NCBI GenBank assembly: GCA_023079485.1
Contig: CM041083.1
Location: forward strand, 173,531,480 to 173,595,479
Direction: 5' to 3'
Origin: Archilochus colubris
Taxonomy: Eukaryota; Chordata; Aves; Apodiformes; Trochilidae
Length of the DNA stretch: 64,000 nt
Part shown: one piece after another, positions 29,026-44,000 of the stretch
Layout of the letters: each line of letters opens with the position of its first letter
How positions within the stretch are numbered: position 1 is the stretch's first letter
Made by a program: the position numbers and the translations under genes
The notes under the pieces: generated by a model
Seen by the model: the letters and a program-made list of their open reading frames with translations, nothing else
Database searches by the model: none
What the model was told of the DNA's origin: nothing

Positions 29026-32000
29026 CTGCATTGAAAAGAAAGCATAACAATGGATGCACCCAGTCATACACAAAACATTGTTCACAAACTTTTACTGAAC
29101 CCTGGAAATTTCAGCTATTATTTTAGGTCAAGAGCATGATGAGCTTATATACACCTCATATATACATCTCCCAAAGTTCTAGTGAACTACTTATTTTCCA
29201 TTTAATGAGAGAATACAAAACTATGCTCACTACAGTCTATTCTAACAAGTTGCTGAGCATCATTTAGGCCCTCAGAAAGCCAGGAAAAATAGTTTAGTGT
29301 TTGTTGTCTCCAGAAGTAAAGTTTTGAAGTACAGAAATGAAACATGATGAAAAAAATATAATCCTAAAGCTGACAAGAGCTTCAAGGGGTTATTTGTGTG
29401 CCTTTTGTGGTGCATTCACAAAAGTGAAGCTGATACTAGTGAGGGAATAGGCACTAACACAGTGCAGAGCAAATTCCAAAGAAAGAAATACAAATTAAGA
29501 GTTTGAGAAATTTTTTTTTTCAATTACAGATTTAATCCATACCTGGAGTTTCTGCAGTTGTATTTCAGACTGATTACATAAATTCAGGCAGCAGATCTTT
29601 TTTACACACCTCCCTGCTCAGAGCACACAGCTCTTTGCTGCTTCAAACTAGCCCTTCCCCTTGAGACATTTTTTTCATGTGAGAAGCCACTTTGATCAAT
29701 GCTTTTGGTAGCCATGCACATATTCAAAGATAAGCAGCAAAGATCACAGACTTTCTCTAGTCAGCATCGTTCTGAACTATACACAGAGTTCACTCCCATG
29801 GTCTTATTAAACCCTGGCAAAAGCCTCCAGTCCCATCCAGGCCTCCTAGTCCATGTCCCAGCACCTGTCCTAACTCACATCCCACAGAATTCCCCACAGT
29901 CCCAGTTTGGCTATAGAGAAACAAGCTTCCATTCCAAACCAAGGGGTTTGGGCTATCTCACTGAATCCCCATGATTCTGGGCTCTGATCCTTCCTTCTCA
30001 CCACAGTTCTCCTCAGTAACCCTACAGAAAGCCCACACTTCAAATACTGCTTTCCCTCCATTCTTCACAACTATTCCCTGCTTACTGAAATGCATTATCC
30101 TGAGAAATAGATAATTATTCCTTCTTAGTGCCTCTGGTGAAAGTCAAATTATTTAAGCTAGTAGCAAAGTGGTTTATTATAATGCAATCCTAGCAAAAAT
30201 TGAACATGCTTATATTCTGGGCAATGTTACTTTCCAGGATACTTTCAATCCCTTCTGAGTGACTGTGGTGGTAGTTGATCAAGGGTTGGACTCGATGATC
30301 TCTGAGGTCCCTTCCAACCCAGCCTATTCTATGATTCTATGAGCTGCAGAAGTTAACAGCAAACATTTCCTAGAAACTTTTAACCTGGTGGAAGATGGGG
30401 AAAAAACACATTGCTAACTATTCTCATATTACTGATGGCATAAGAATTAAAGTGCACTATATCACACCCCACTCAAAGTTCTTCTCCAAATGCTGAACCC
30501 TACAGAAAATATTTTTTTTTTTTGAGACAACAGAAACAATTTACCACATTAACCACTACTGCAATTAACAGAATTAAGCACTTCTCCCCTCACAACCACC
30601 AGATTTGAACAGGGACTGTTTCTAAACACACCCGTTCCTGCTGAAGCATTCAAGAGATTTTTTAAGTCTGTGTTGAGAATCAAAGCTGAATCCAGGAAAA
30701 GAGAGCAGGTATCCCAAATTTATGGTATTACAAAGTCAGCTATCAGTTAACAGGACTGTCTTAGACAATTCTGGAGAGTCTAAAGATGTTTCCTGCAGAG
30801 AGCAGGGAACCTTGGTTAAATGCAATAGCTTGCCTGGGTAAGCAAAGAAGCAGAGAACTGCACAGAGATTTGTATGCAGTGTTACCTGGCTGGATAAAAT
30901 GAACATATTATAAAAATCTAACCTAGGGGAGAAGAGGAAGAAAAGAGATTAAGTTGTTCCTCCACTCAAATAAAAATTAAAGCTTAACAACAGCTGAGAA
31001 AAACAGAATTGCCAACTTTTTACACCAGTAGATACAGAAAACTGTTGGCTGTGGCAAGAGACAGGATTTAATTCTGATGCATCCAACAGCAACATTCCAC
31101 CCCTGCCAAATTGTGTAGAGAAAAAGTCAACTGAGAAAAAAAGGTAACTGAGACAGAGAGTCTGTGAAATAAAAGAAAAACTTACAGATGACCTGAAGAG
31201 CATAATTTTAGAGACACCAATATTCCAGCCCTGCTAAGGGCTGCCACAGACTCCAGAAGTAGCAGTATTGTTTTGGTGTGCCAAAATATAATGGATAACC
31301 TGTATAATATAATGGATAACCTGAGGCTGTGGAAGACCTCTGACAGGTGATTCAGTAATAAGGACAAACAAAGCAAAAGCATGACAAAGTAACTGTTTCT
31401 GTAGGAAGAGAGTATGATCTATAAATATCTATATGCTCCACTATGCTGGCAGCAGAATGCTGAAGAAGCTGTACAAATGTCCAACAATCACATACCTTAA
31501 ACACTCATCATTTACCCAAAAATTACTTTGATTTTTATTTAATCATAAAATCTGTTTAATAATGCCACAAGAAAAAAAGCTGGCTACAAAACCGAATTAC
31601 AGCAAAAAACAAAAATAAAAATAATCAACTATTCTTTGATGCTTCTGCAATAAGCCTCAAAAGTATTTATATTTATAACCAAGGAAGACACTGGAATTAT
31701 TAGTCCACATCAGCTCAAATTCTATAGGCTCCAACCATATTTAATTACATGGCTTCTTCTTTAACATGTAGGATGCTAAGCAAGTAAGGTCAGTGTAAGG
31801 ATGTTGTAAAGGAACAGTTTCTACTTGGAATTACAACACGGGGTTTAAGTTCTCAGCAAGACTCTGCTCCAGTATCAAGCCACCTCCATATTTCCACAGC
31901 CCCAGACAATACTAAAATATCTCTGAAGGAAACAAATCCGTGGGGCAAATACATATATTTATGGAGCAAACTTGGATCTCAAAAATATTTTTAGGATGAG

Positions 32001-35000
32001 ATTTTTGAGTTGATGCAGAATAATAAATGTCAACTTTTTCTGAAAATCTAATTCACATCTTCCATTAGTTTTCCAAGTCAGCAGTACACTCACACTTAAA
32101 CTTTCCAACTTGAATGATTTTCTGGAGTTACCTTCTCTTCCTATACAATTTGTCCACCTACATTTATGGTGATTTGGCAGTTACAGCTGCTAACATTATG
32201 AAAAAATCTGAGGTTTGTGCAAGCAACACACACCAGAAAGTTTCTGCACTTCTGGGTTGAGGGAATTGTTTTCATGCAGTGCAACATATTGTGTGGCAAA
32301 TTTCAAAGAACTGCAAGGCTGTCAAGCAGGTATGTATGGCAGTACCTACTGTAGTTTTGTAATATTAATACAATTCAGTTACCTACCTTGAAGCTTCTTT
32401 AATAACATTTTGTAAAAATATCAGTCGGGTTTGTAAGCTTCCTTGTACATGCTTCAGTAAAAAAAAGATTCTTTCATATTCTTAAAGAGAAGAGCAAAAT
32501 CACGGTTACTCAAGAAATCCCTACAGAGATATCTGCTGTAAGAGATCTGAGTAAAATGCAACAGGTTAATTCAGTTTTTGTAAGCTTTTAGGAGATATCT
32601 CCTATCAACCAGGCCTGTATCAATGACACTGTCTAATGAACACTAAAAAACACAGGATGCTGTAGCTGAGGATATTACTAACAGGCTAACTCTAATACTA
32701 CTAATATAAAAAACATGACTTTCATGAACACTGATAGGTAGAGAAATGTTTTTATAACTCATCCAGGAAGCTTTTAGCAGAGGTTTTTAAACAAATTCTT
32801 CAGCTTTAAATTTTCTTTGCTTCATCTCATGGTTCATTATGTTTCTCAAACAGTGGTCTAGTGTGAATTCTTTGTCTAGTTCTCATGTCAGTAATCTGGA
32901 AGAGAGATAAGGTGTACTTACTTCTCCCTGGTTTTCGTATCTCTTTCATAATTTGTGCTCTTAGCTCTATATTAATCTCTCTGGAACTTCTGCAATGCAC
33001 TGTTTTTTTCCCTTTGCTGGGTGAAGACACTGGCAAGTTCTCTTCAGTATTTTGTTCTTTACTACCTGATTCTTCATTATTCTCCAAAAACCCATCAACA
33101 TTCATGTTATTCCCTAAATGTCCATGGCCTGCATCCTCTGTATGAGATGCCGGGCGATCCAATGAATTGAACGGAGAAGAGGACATAGAAAAATCTGAAT
33201 CCACAGTATTTGGGAAAGTGTCTGATGCAAGTGGGTCTGCAACATGATTCTCAACCACATCTTCCATTGTAACCTCATTATTTGTTTCTGACGCTGAAAA
33301 AACAAAGATTACATTTGTCAGCTTCAAATTCTTTATATCATCTGATACCAGCCAATGAGTCAGTTCAGCATTAAAGTCTTGTGAAGTTATCCTACAGCTT
33401 GTACTGTCTGCTCTATGTGCCAGGCACAAGAAAATGTGCTTTGTATCACTCAGCACAACACTAAAACTTTTGGCAAGTTATGGATTAAAAGCCCCACAGG
33501 TATATTCCCTATACAAACAAAGGAATTGCTACATGGACTATTAACAAAAGAAAAAACACCTGTAAAATGTGCTTTTATGACAAACTTGTCTCTCCACATT
33601 AAACTGAACTGATGAAGTTTACTTTAGTGATGAGCAGTGAGAAAGCCTGCTCCACAGCACCTCATCTCCACACCAAGGGAAGTAAATCCATTGCACTACA
33701 GCAAACTTCAAACAAACTTCACTTTGTGATCATTTTGGAGCATCCGAATTCCCACACAAAGGAAGAACATCCTTCTGACTGTCTACATTGTCTCTTCATT
33801 TCATACAGGAAAAAAATGTTTATACTGGGACAACTGTATGAAAGACTAACTCTGTAATTAATCCCAGATGCACATCAAAATGTTTCATTTTCAAAAATAA
33901 GGGATAAAATTGCCATATCTGGCAAATCCGCCAATGGTGTTTCTACATAAACAAGTTTTTTTGCAAAAACTAAAAAGTAAACTCTATCAAGATTAAGAAG
34001 ATTCACTTACTTTTGTGAATAGGGATGGGTTTAACAAGGTCAGGCTGTGCTTGTGTGATGGGTGTTGGTGGCCCTTTTCCTCCAATGTGGTTATTCACTA
34101 CGGGAGGAGTTTGCGGGCGGCCTCTGAGCAGGGGGGACATGCAACGCCGCCTTTTGGGAATCCCTTGCATATTTGGTTCTCCGGGTCTTTTATGTTTATT
34201 CTGAGGTCCTGATACAAATTCATCTGCTTCATCTATCATCATTCCCTGTAATTAATTTAATAGGGATAATTCTTAAAAATCTGCACCAAAACTACATGAT
34301 ATAAAATGTAATTAATGCTTTGATGTGATGATATTTACCACATATAACGCAACAAGGTACAGCATGCTATTTTGTACTGAATTCCAATATGAAATATGGG
34401 AAAAACATCCCAAATCCTTTCTAGACTGTGCTCAAGGCCCTTACCCAAAGGTCAGCCAAGTAAGACAACTGAGTGAGTTGTCAAACTTACTTAGTAATTG
34501 TAAATGACCCAAACATTTAAAAGAGTTCTTAAGTGATGCTGGGAATTTAGGCGAGTCCAAGACAGATTTGGACAAAAGGGAAAGTCTATCCTCCCAAAAT
34601 TATGGGAAAGTTTTTATAGGAGAAGTTTGGTAACAGAAAAAATGATTAGGTGTTACCTATACTACAGTGACAAACTTATTTCATTTATAATACATTTCCA
34701 GAGGCTAAATATTGGTTTTCCTGCAAAGACTGCCCTCCATCAGATACTACTGATGGAAAAACATGAAGCACTTTCTTTTAAGCTGTATTTTTTGAAATAA
34801 TTCAAAGTGTTTCCACAATACATTGCCCTTCAAATGCTCTAAAATTAGTTGCACACATGCTCATAACAACACATTTTTTTAAAAGCTTTACAGAGAAAGT
34901 CACCTTTTTGTCCAATTTGAATGGATTGCCAAACGTATGAAGCCTTCTTGGTTGATCAGGATCAAGTTCCCGGAGAGGAGAAGGTATTTGTTTTAGGTAC

Positions 35001-38000
35001 TCCTGATAGTTGCCCATTTGTGCTATAGGTACACTGTGAACTTGATCTATTTTAAGAGAAGGGTTTATTAATATATGATACTGCTCACCTTACAAGAAGT
35101 TAATCTATATCCACTTCATGCCTCCAGTTTTCATTCTTCTATCAAATGTATTAACAAAATAAATGTGCAAAACTATCATTTTTGCCTGTTATTTGCATAC
35201 AAGAAATTTGCATAAGTGAATCAGTCTTGTGTATTTATCATTAAGACAGGGAAAAAATCAATAGTTGTCATCCATGGATGTCAGTTTTCCAGTGTGTCTC
35301 ATAACATTTCAACAGGGTAGAAGGGTGAAAAAGCTGAAACTGGGAACAAATTATAACCAAAACATTGCTACAAATGAAAGCTGCATTAAAGAAAATGTAG
35401 TAATGCCATGCTGCATACATCGTTCACATAACTCTACCCAGTTCTAGGTACTCATGATTTAATTGTTGAGACTAGTTTTTGCCAAAGAAATGGTGATTTC
35501 TGACCACTGGAATCTACAAATTCTTAAAATCCATAGGACCTGATTCTAAACTAGTTATAGGTTTAAAGTCATCAAACCTTTGATCAAGCAAAATATGCAC
35601 AGCAGAAATAGCAGGAAAAAACCCTAACATTAGTTCTTACATGGCTTAACCCCTCCCTAGAGAGCAACTTTCTCTTTCACATTAAGTAACCATTTGATCA
35701 CAGATGTTAATCTGGCTGAAGCAGTCACAGCACTACTGTAATGTTCCCTTGCACTCTCCTCATTTTCTCCACATATGTCATCATCCTCTGTTTCTTAGTT
35801 GCCAGAAAGCAGTGCCAGAAGACACAGCAGAAAGGTAAAGGAATAAATTAGCAGACTACTGAACTCTTTGTCATTGGCCTAAAAGACAAAAGAACCACAC
35901 TGGCAGAACCCCGTGAACATGCCTACTTTTCCATTGCTCACAATCCACTTCTATGGAGGGAGACTGTAATGTTCAGAACTGTCCTGTAGGTTTTTTCCTC
36001 AGATACATTATGAAAGTTGGGGAAAAACAGTGATCAAAGAATCCTATGTAAAACCCCAAGTCTCCTGATACTGTGTAAAGGACAGAGAATCTGATACAGT
36101 GAATCTGTATCTTCTCAATCCTCAACAAAACATGCAGTTCAACAGCAGCACCAGACAGCCACAGAGTTTTAAAGAACAACACTATTTGTTACAGTCTTAA
36201 TTTTTTAGTACCGATCAGATCAGGGGTAGGCAAAAAAGAAACTTTCTATCCAACCTTCATCTTGTCCTTTGAGGAACTTGCGAGTACTCTTCAGTAAATT
36301 AGATCTCATTCGTGTTAACTGATCCAAAAGATTTCTTCTGGGTATGTCATAAGCATTTCTAAAAGTCTGAGGTTTCAAATCCTATGGTTCCAGTAAATAA
36401 AGTTCCAATTAATATCATGTAGGAAACAATATATAGCATTTCAATGGAAGTGTATTGAAAATAACAACATTACACACAGTGGTGCTTACCTTATTCAGCA
36501 AAGCTATTTGGAACCCAGCATACTCCTTCATATTGAGGTCTAGAGGTCTATGAGGAATTTCCCCAGTAATCCCCTGTAGCAGATGTTGAAAATCGTTCCT
36601 ATGTGCCATAGACAGGTTGTGTGATCTGCTTCTGACCTTAATTCCAGTCTCTTGCGCTACCTTTTTGCCTACAGAGCCAATGACTCTATCGGACTCTATT
36701 TTGGCCTTAATTTGAAATAAATAAATAAATAAAATTGACAATATGCTCTTAAAAGGATTAGTCAGACTTATTCATTTTAAATTCCTACCTAGAAGATTCA
36801 ACAATGTGCTAATACACCATGACGACCATAACCAGGATGAGTGCTTAATACATAACCATTAACAATTTTAAATATAGTGAACAGGTTGTGCCTAGATCTT
36901 CTGCATATTTCTCCTCTGCTGCCCATTATGGTATCTAAGCACCAAGATGCATGCAATGCTTTTATTTTCATAAAATGCCATAATTTGACTAGTAATTTTC
37001 TGCAAATCTATGTGTGCTCACATAGACTGTTGTTCATGGTAACAGCTGAACAGTGTAGCTCTCAGAAGACCGAATCTCCCACAACTATAGTTGGGGTCAG
37101 TCACACAATGGTATCAACTTTTAAAAGCTCACTACAAACACTTGTAGCATAAATACTGAATAAAGGATAATACTTCAATCTGTTTGACTAGACAGACCTA
37201 GCCTATAATATTATGTTAGATCTGTACCAAATTGAACACGTTCATAAACACCAGCTCTTTGGCAGGACATAGTTGAGCAAAGAGCCAAAAATAATTTAGT
37301 AATACACCTGCCAATGGTGGTCTTGCAGTTTCACATAGATTTGTACACTACTCAAAATTTGAATATGCACTTATTAAGAATAAAGAGTCACTACTGGCAG
37401 AGCCTTTCAGGAGCTGGAAATGCTTTAAGTACAATTTGTAGTGCCTGTCATTACATATGAGGAGTGCAAGACATCTAGGTTGAGAAATCAGTTTATCTGA
37501 CAGAATTCTGAGCAATATGACTATGATTTAATAGCATATAATGTAAACATCAAGAAGTTTGCTTCCTTAAATAATTTATATTAACATTTTAAGGGAAAAA
37601 AAAAGTCCATAAGAACTCATTAGCCAAGTTAAAAGTACCTGCACTACTATTTTGCAAATTTTCAAGTCTATTGCATTACTTTTTGGTCTTGAACAAGAAA
37701 GCTTATCATGCACAGATCAACACAAGTTTAGGTAGCAGGGCAGAAATGCTTTAGCTTGTGCAGGAGACTATTCAAAGATACGGGCACTATTCTGAACACA
37801 GCCAACAATTTCTAAAGTTCACACTTCTATGTTTGTAACCTTATTTGAGATTCTGAATTATGTCAGTTTATATATACTGAACACTCTCCATTTCATTTCA
37901 CAAGCTAATGAAAGGACACTTTCTGATTCAGATGCACAAAGAATAAAATTATTTTCTGAAAAAAATGCTCCAACAGCTTTAATATCTAAGGTAAGAGAAC

Positions 38001-41000
38001 ACATTTACTTTTGGACAAAAGTATGTTACCATCTGTACAAGTAAAAATGCTTCTTAAATTAAAAATAAATTAAAAATGAAAAAACCTTTGATTTGAACCT
38101 CCATGTCTATCTTTACAGTCCACCCTATAAAAGTCTATAGTTAAACATCAAATTTTCTTTTGATTCAGAAAACCAAAATGCTTTTTTGCTAATTGCTTAT
38201 AGGAAGATATTAACGTGGTCTTTCTACTCTTTTTTCCTTGAACTTGAGTATATTAAGATCATTCTGATACTAGAATAAGCTTTTACTGCTCTTTTGCATC
38301 AACATTACCTGCTGACTCAACTTTTTGAGATATGAAATGACACTGTAACTAAGTCCATATTCCACATTGTCAGCTATAAGGTTTGGTGCTCCCATCATTC
38401 TCACAGCTTTCTTCAAAGGCTGAAATATGGAATACATTGTGTCATCATATTTAACTTTATAAGAATTGTATACATATTTCAGCTAACTATATCCATTTCA
38501 AATAGGACATGAGGCCCTCAAAGTTAGAAAAGAAGAAAAAAAAGACTTTTACAGCAGCATTTTAAAGCATAAGTCCATTCATACAGAATCAATAGCAGAT
38601 GCTATTTATACACACATCATAGCTGCTGAATTTTCATAACATTCAGGTCTCGACCCTTCCACAGGACTTCAGTTAACAGTAAGTATAACCAGGCATAAAC
38701 CACTGCCTCTTTATTAACACATACTTTACTTGAAATAGGGAATACACCCATAGCAGACAGGTAACTAGTTACACAGTCAAGTAGAAATTTTAACACCGTA
38801 ACTCATCTTACCCCAAGGTAATAAGGAGGCATTGTCTTCAAATAGCTTTCAAATGACTGCCGCCATTTCAACGTGGGCTTTGCCTTGTGAACTTTAAACA
38901 AGTCATCTGATGGTTATAAAAAGAACAGAGACAGAATGAGAGGCACTTCTACACAGCATTGCATTTTTTTTTTGTTTGATAAACTCTCAAAGAAATGCCA
39001 ATTCCTTATTGCTTAAATTAACGTGTATTTTAACATAGAACTAAAACAAATATATACAGACACAAGATTAATGCTGCTGCCAAAAGGTGGAACCTGATAA
39101 ACCATCTATATTAAATTGAACTGGTAATCGAGACAACAGGTTAGGAAAAATGGCTCTCTAAAATATTAAGAGAAGTGAGACTAAAATGTATCTAAAAAAA
39201 TGATGATGAAGTAAATCATCTTAGACATTGAGTCTGAGTCATGCATCTGACTGGTGACCTGTAGAACAAGTTACTAAAGACCATTACATTGCTCAACATT
39301 CTACCTCTCTCCAGGTGTGTGATTAATACTGGCATTAAATGCAGTAATCTGTTTAGATGAGATCAATTTTTAAATCACCTAGGAAAAATTTCATGAAGTG
39401 GTGCTTACCTAGCAGTGGAAGGAGGACTGGATAATTGTAAGGCATCACAAATAAATTGACACAATTCAACGCTGTACTGGCTTTCAAGTAACCAAAAGGA
39501 TGACCAAGTTCACTGTATTTTGCACTATTGCTCACATATACCTGCAATAAAACACATCATATTGTATGTAAATCCAAAATGCTGTGTGCTGAAATTTTAC
39601 ATCCCACTTTGATTGTAGAATAAAGGCCATAAAAACAGCGTTGCAGAAATCATTTCAATTCAGCATGCACTCTACTTGCCTGCCAGCAGGTCTGAGGGGA
39701 TTTTCTTTCCAGGATAAACTGGGTCAGTGGTGAAGGTTCTAACTCATATTTATCAAAAGGCAGTTTGTCAATGACCATTGGCTCACAGTCAGTACAGGAG
39801 AATTTCACCACAGGATGAGACGTGCGAGGTGGCTAAACACAAGCATTCCACTGTTAATACATCTGCACAATGATTAAAATGCAACTGTGGTACAACAACT
39901 AAAGTAATATGGCTCTTTGAAAACAAGCATGTTTAAGGAGTCAATGCAATACAAGATTCATATTTACTGTTAATGACTTCTAAGCAACTAATTTATGGTG
40001 CTAGCACTGTCTTTATCTGAAGGAATCTTATCTTCTAAATAAATGTCAATTATTTTACCTAGTAAAGTTCAGAACAGCATACAAGGAAAACCTCTTGCTT
40101 ATACACAGAAACTTTGTAAATGGAAGTAAATACCAGAGGGAACAAAAAAAACAACTCTTCAGTACCACTATGGGGCATACCCATTTTTATTCTCCACAGA
40201 AGCAGGAGCTGTACTTCTGCACTTGCAGACTTCCTCCAGCACTTTTCCTTCTAAGCAAATTTAACAGTTACAAAATTCAAATGGAATTATAATAACCAAG
40301 AGAACTCACATTTTACCTGGGCCTGTAAAAAATTATTTAATTTCAAGCAATTTTAGTGCTTGGATTTTAATATTTTTATTAATCGCCAGGAAAAGGCACC
40401 TGTGCCTTGAGTTTCAAGTATAAGTTAAGAACATCTTTTGCTGAAAAGGAGAGATGATTTTTTGTATATGATGAAAATAGGAGCTGTATGCCTTCAACTG
40501 AAGGGTCTTCAAGAGAGGAATGCAAGAGGAATACTTACCCTGAGCCTCCTCCAAGGCCACTAGAATGTGGGGAAGAGCTCAACTGAGAAGCTTCTTCCTA
40601 TTTACTCTCTTTATAAGAAGATAACTAATAAATACTTAAGATGAACTTGGGAAATGCAGCATTTTTCTTGGACCTTTCTACCACTTCACATTGAAATTAA
40701 TTTTTCTATGTCTGTAAGCAATATCCTCACTCAAATATTATCTGTCCACAGAGCTGGTCTTGTCTTGAATGTCTGCTCTGAGGAAGGTGTACTGTCCAAC
40801 TGTACACAAAACAGGAGGCCAAACCAACAGAAGGAACTGCAATTCTCTTCAAAAAAGATGCCTCCAATAAATAGTGGTGGTGGAGTTTTTCACCAAGGCA
40901 TGAAGCAGCTATATGAGAAAAAAAAGTCTGCAAAAGAAGTTGAATGCTAAGACTTGAGAACTCCAGTAACACCTGTTCAAGAAGGGCATACACAGCCTTC

Positions 41001-44000
41001 AGTGACTGTAGCCCTAGACACCAAAAAAATTAAACCTGTAAATAAAACAAAAATTTCATACTTGTATCCCTCCTCAATCACCTGTATTTCACAAGGCTTA
41101 ACATATTTTTCAAACAAAAGAGGTAAAATTTATAAAAAGTTCAATTAGTTTTGTAGTCAGCACACTAGTTTCAGATAAAAAAAACAAACACAAAAATTCA
41201 GTAAAAATCATCATGAAAGGTAAGGAGCAATTATAAAAATCCAGTATGTCTACTTTAATGATTTTCAAAGATTAGCAGAAATACATAAATATGTTATACT
41301 ATACTAATTAGTTCTCAGACCAAACAAAAGGCAGTGGCATACATTCTTTTATGAAAAAGAACAAATAAAATAAAATTGTGTGGGTAGTATTTAGGAGAAC
41401 AAGGTAAATTTCTCTACTTGGGATAAACTGAAGGTATAGCTACACTGCATAAAAGCAGATGACATTACATACATCTGCTAGAATGAAGACAGAACTATCA
41501 CACAGATACAAAATTGGAAGATCATACTATCTTCTATTAGTACCACCTGGGAGGCAATAAAATGTGATATCCTATTATTGCAGTGCCACCTTATTTCTGG
41601 ATTGATATTTTAACAGAGTGCAAACAGAAACACTACATTAAAGTCAGTAAACAAATCTTTTACAGGCCCTTTCTTAATGTGCCAAAGGTGTTAAACAGCA
41701 AAGCCCGTGGCATTATTTGCTATTCTGTAACTTATCCAAGGCAATGACAACACAGGTTTATACAGACGTTATTCCTTCTTGGGTCATACTGCTTTTACAT
41801 TTGCTACACTGCTGTATACATCTTAAGATTTAAAAAGAAGTGAACAGGAAATCCTGGAATATTCCCCCAACAATAAAGCTTGTGCTTTATCTAACTTCAG
41901 TACCTACCAGCGTTGGAGAATTTTGATCTGGCCAAAAGGATTCAGGAACAGGCCAATGACCTATAGGAACACCAGTTTTAGGGTTTGGTCTGACATAAAT
42001 AAGTTTGTGACAGCTGTGCCAAGGTTGGGGTCCAAAGGTTCTAGATATATCCACCTGTGCATCTACAGAAGAAAAAGGCTTTATGAGTCAAAACAGTGTT
42101 AAAATTCAAAAAGAGTACCAAATAACTTCATTCAACAGTTTAAGACCTATACCCTCAGGGAAGCTCTTCCTGCAGTTAATATTATTTCTAAGAATAGCAG
42201 ATAGTTGCCAGTAAGCATTTCTGCAAAAAACCAGAAACTAAGAAACAAAATAAGCATTGAATGTTTACAGGACCAGAACTGAGAAAGCTTATTATCTGGA
42301 GCTCTTCATTATAATCAGTTTCTTTTTCCTCCCAGCTTTATTACCAGATAACATTCAAATCTCCCTGCATTAAAAAAAAAATTATACACACAACTAAGAC
42401 TGCTGCACTAATCTTTAGTTGAAGCAAAACAGGATGTAAAAAATCCCACAAACAATTCCCAGTAACATCCTAAGAGGGACATTCAGAATGAGAAGCTAAT
42501 GCTACATAGTTATATTGCCTATTTTGACTCTTAATGCAGCCACTTTACTACAGTAAACTAAAAAGAATGAATATGTAGCCTAACAGTACTTCCATATAAA
42601 GCTATTTATATTCCTGGATGGTTGAAAACTACTAAAAACTCATATAATCATTTAACTAAGTCTGACGTTAATAACTGCATTTAAGACTACCTGAATAATA
42701 TGACCAAATGCAGAGGTTTTACACAATGCCTGGCAGCTATAGCTGGTATTTTGAAAAAGTAAAACAATCTCAGATGTTGCAGGTCCTTTTTGCAGTAATA
42801 TCTTTTAAATTGCAACACTTCTCCTCTTGTTTGGCAATGTTCACTCAATTATTCTGATGATCATCCCTGCTATTTGACATCACAGTGTAAAAATTCCAAG
42901 TACCATCAATTGGTGAGGGATCTGGTCCAGCTTTTTCAAAATTTATTACCACTCCACTTTGCACTTTTTGCACTAATGACTCAAGACACTGATTCAGCAT
43001 TCTTGGAGAGCACACACAGTATGATCGACCTGGAATGAGAGAGGTCAAGGTTACAGTTGTTCAGTATTTCTGCCCTTATTTTAACTTGGATCATTTACAA
43101 CTGTTCAACCACCACACACATTGATTTATGCATGGATCAGTTATTTAAAGCTCCAAAATTCTCCCTTCCTGTAAAAGCAGCAAAGCAGCCTGGTGAAGCA
43201 GTGACTGTACCACATGCACCTCGTAGGAAATGTTTGAGTTTTTGCCCCTTAATGACTTCAACTCAAATTCTTGGCTACATTTATGGAAAATGGGCTCCCC
43301 CTTGTGACAGACATCAACACTTAAAAGTCCATGAATTTCAGTCAAGGCAGAGTTAGTATAGTCTACAGTCAGAAAGCAGTGGAATCAAATATTTGTTATG
43401 CTTCTTAAATCTTCTTGTTTGCTTTCTATCACATCCTCTCCAATGTGTCAGAAGAATCATGATGTTTTTAATATATGATGTAATAAAATAATTTTACAGA
43501 AAAAAAAATTATTGCCTGAGTTTGATCTGGAATATAATTTCTAAGACAGTAGAAATATAAGTTATGATGGAGAGAAAAGTGTCAGTTTTGCAGAACTATT
43601 ATGCACTCTGCATGCTCTAGAGTGACAAAAAACAACCCAACATTTTCCTTCACTTTTGGCTTCTTTAGATTACAGTATGAGAGGAATTTAGCAAAATCGT
43701 ACTGCAGAACAGACTCAATTCTTAAAACTTCTGATTGTGATAACCAAAGTGAATCAGGAAAAAGTAAACTTTCTCTTCTATAAAAACTGCTAAGGAAAGT
43801 AGATTCACACTCTTCCAGGACAGATTTCAGTAAAGTGTCTGTAGCTTTAATGCAATGAGTGTCTTTAGTTGTATTATACTGGAGTTCTGAGATTTTATGA
43901 GTACTACCAGAACTTCAAAATACTTATTCCATAACATGTACATGATTAATAGAGCTAAACTGAATCAGTTTCCAGAAGTATTGACTTGTCAAAGGAATCC

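Larger units (their letters stand above)
29026..32386 (-). other. INTS6 intron 17
   Basis: About 3.4 kb. It contains a CR1 tail (30257-30341) and a 21-bp duplication (31285-31323). Nothing else was recognised; open frames in it look accidental. Confidence 0.85.

Noticed and set aside
40654..40950. 98-codon open frame on the + strand in INTS6 intron 7
   Set aside because: No splice signals or similarity; antisense to a transcribed intron.
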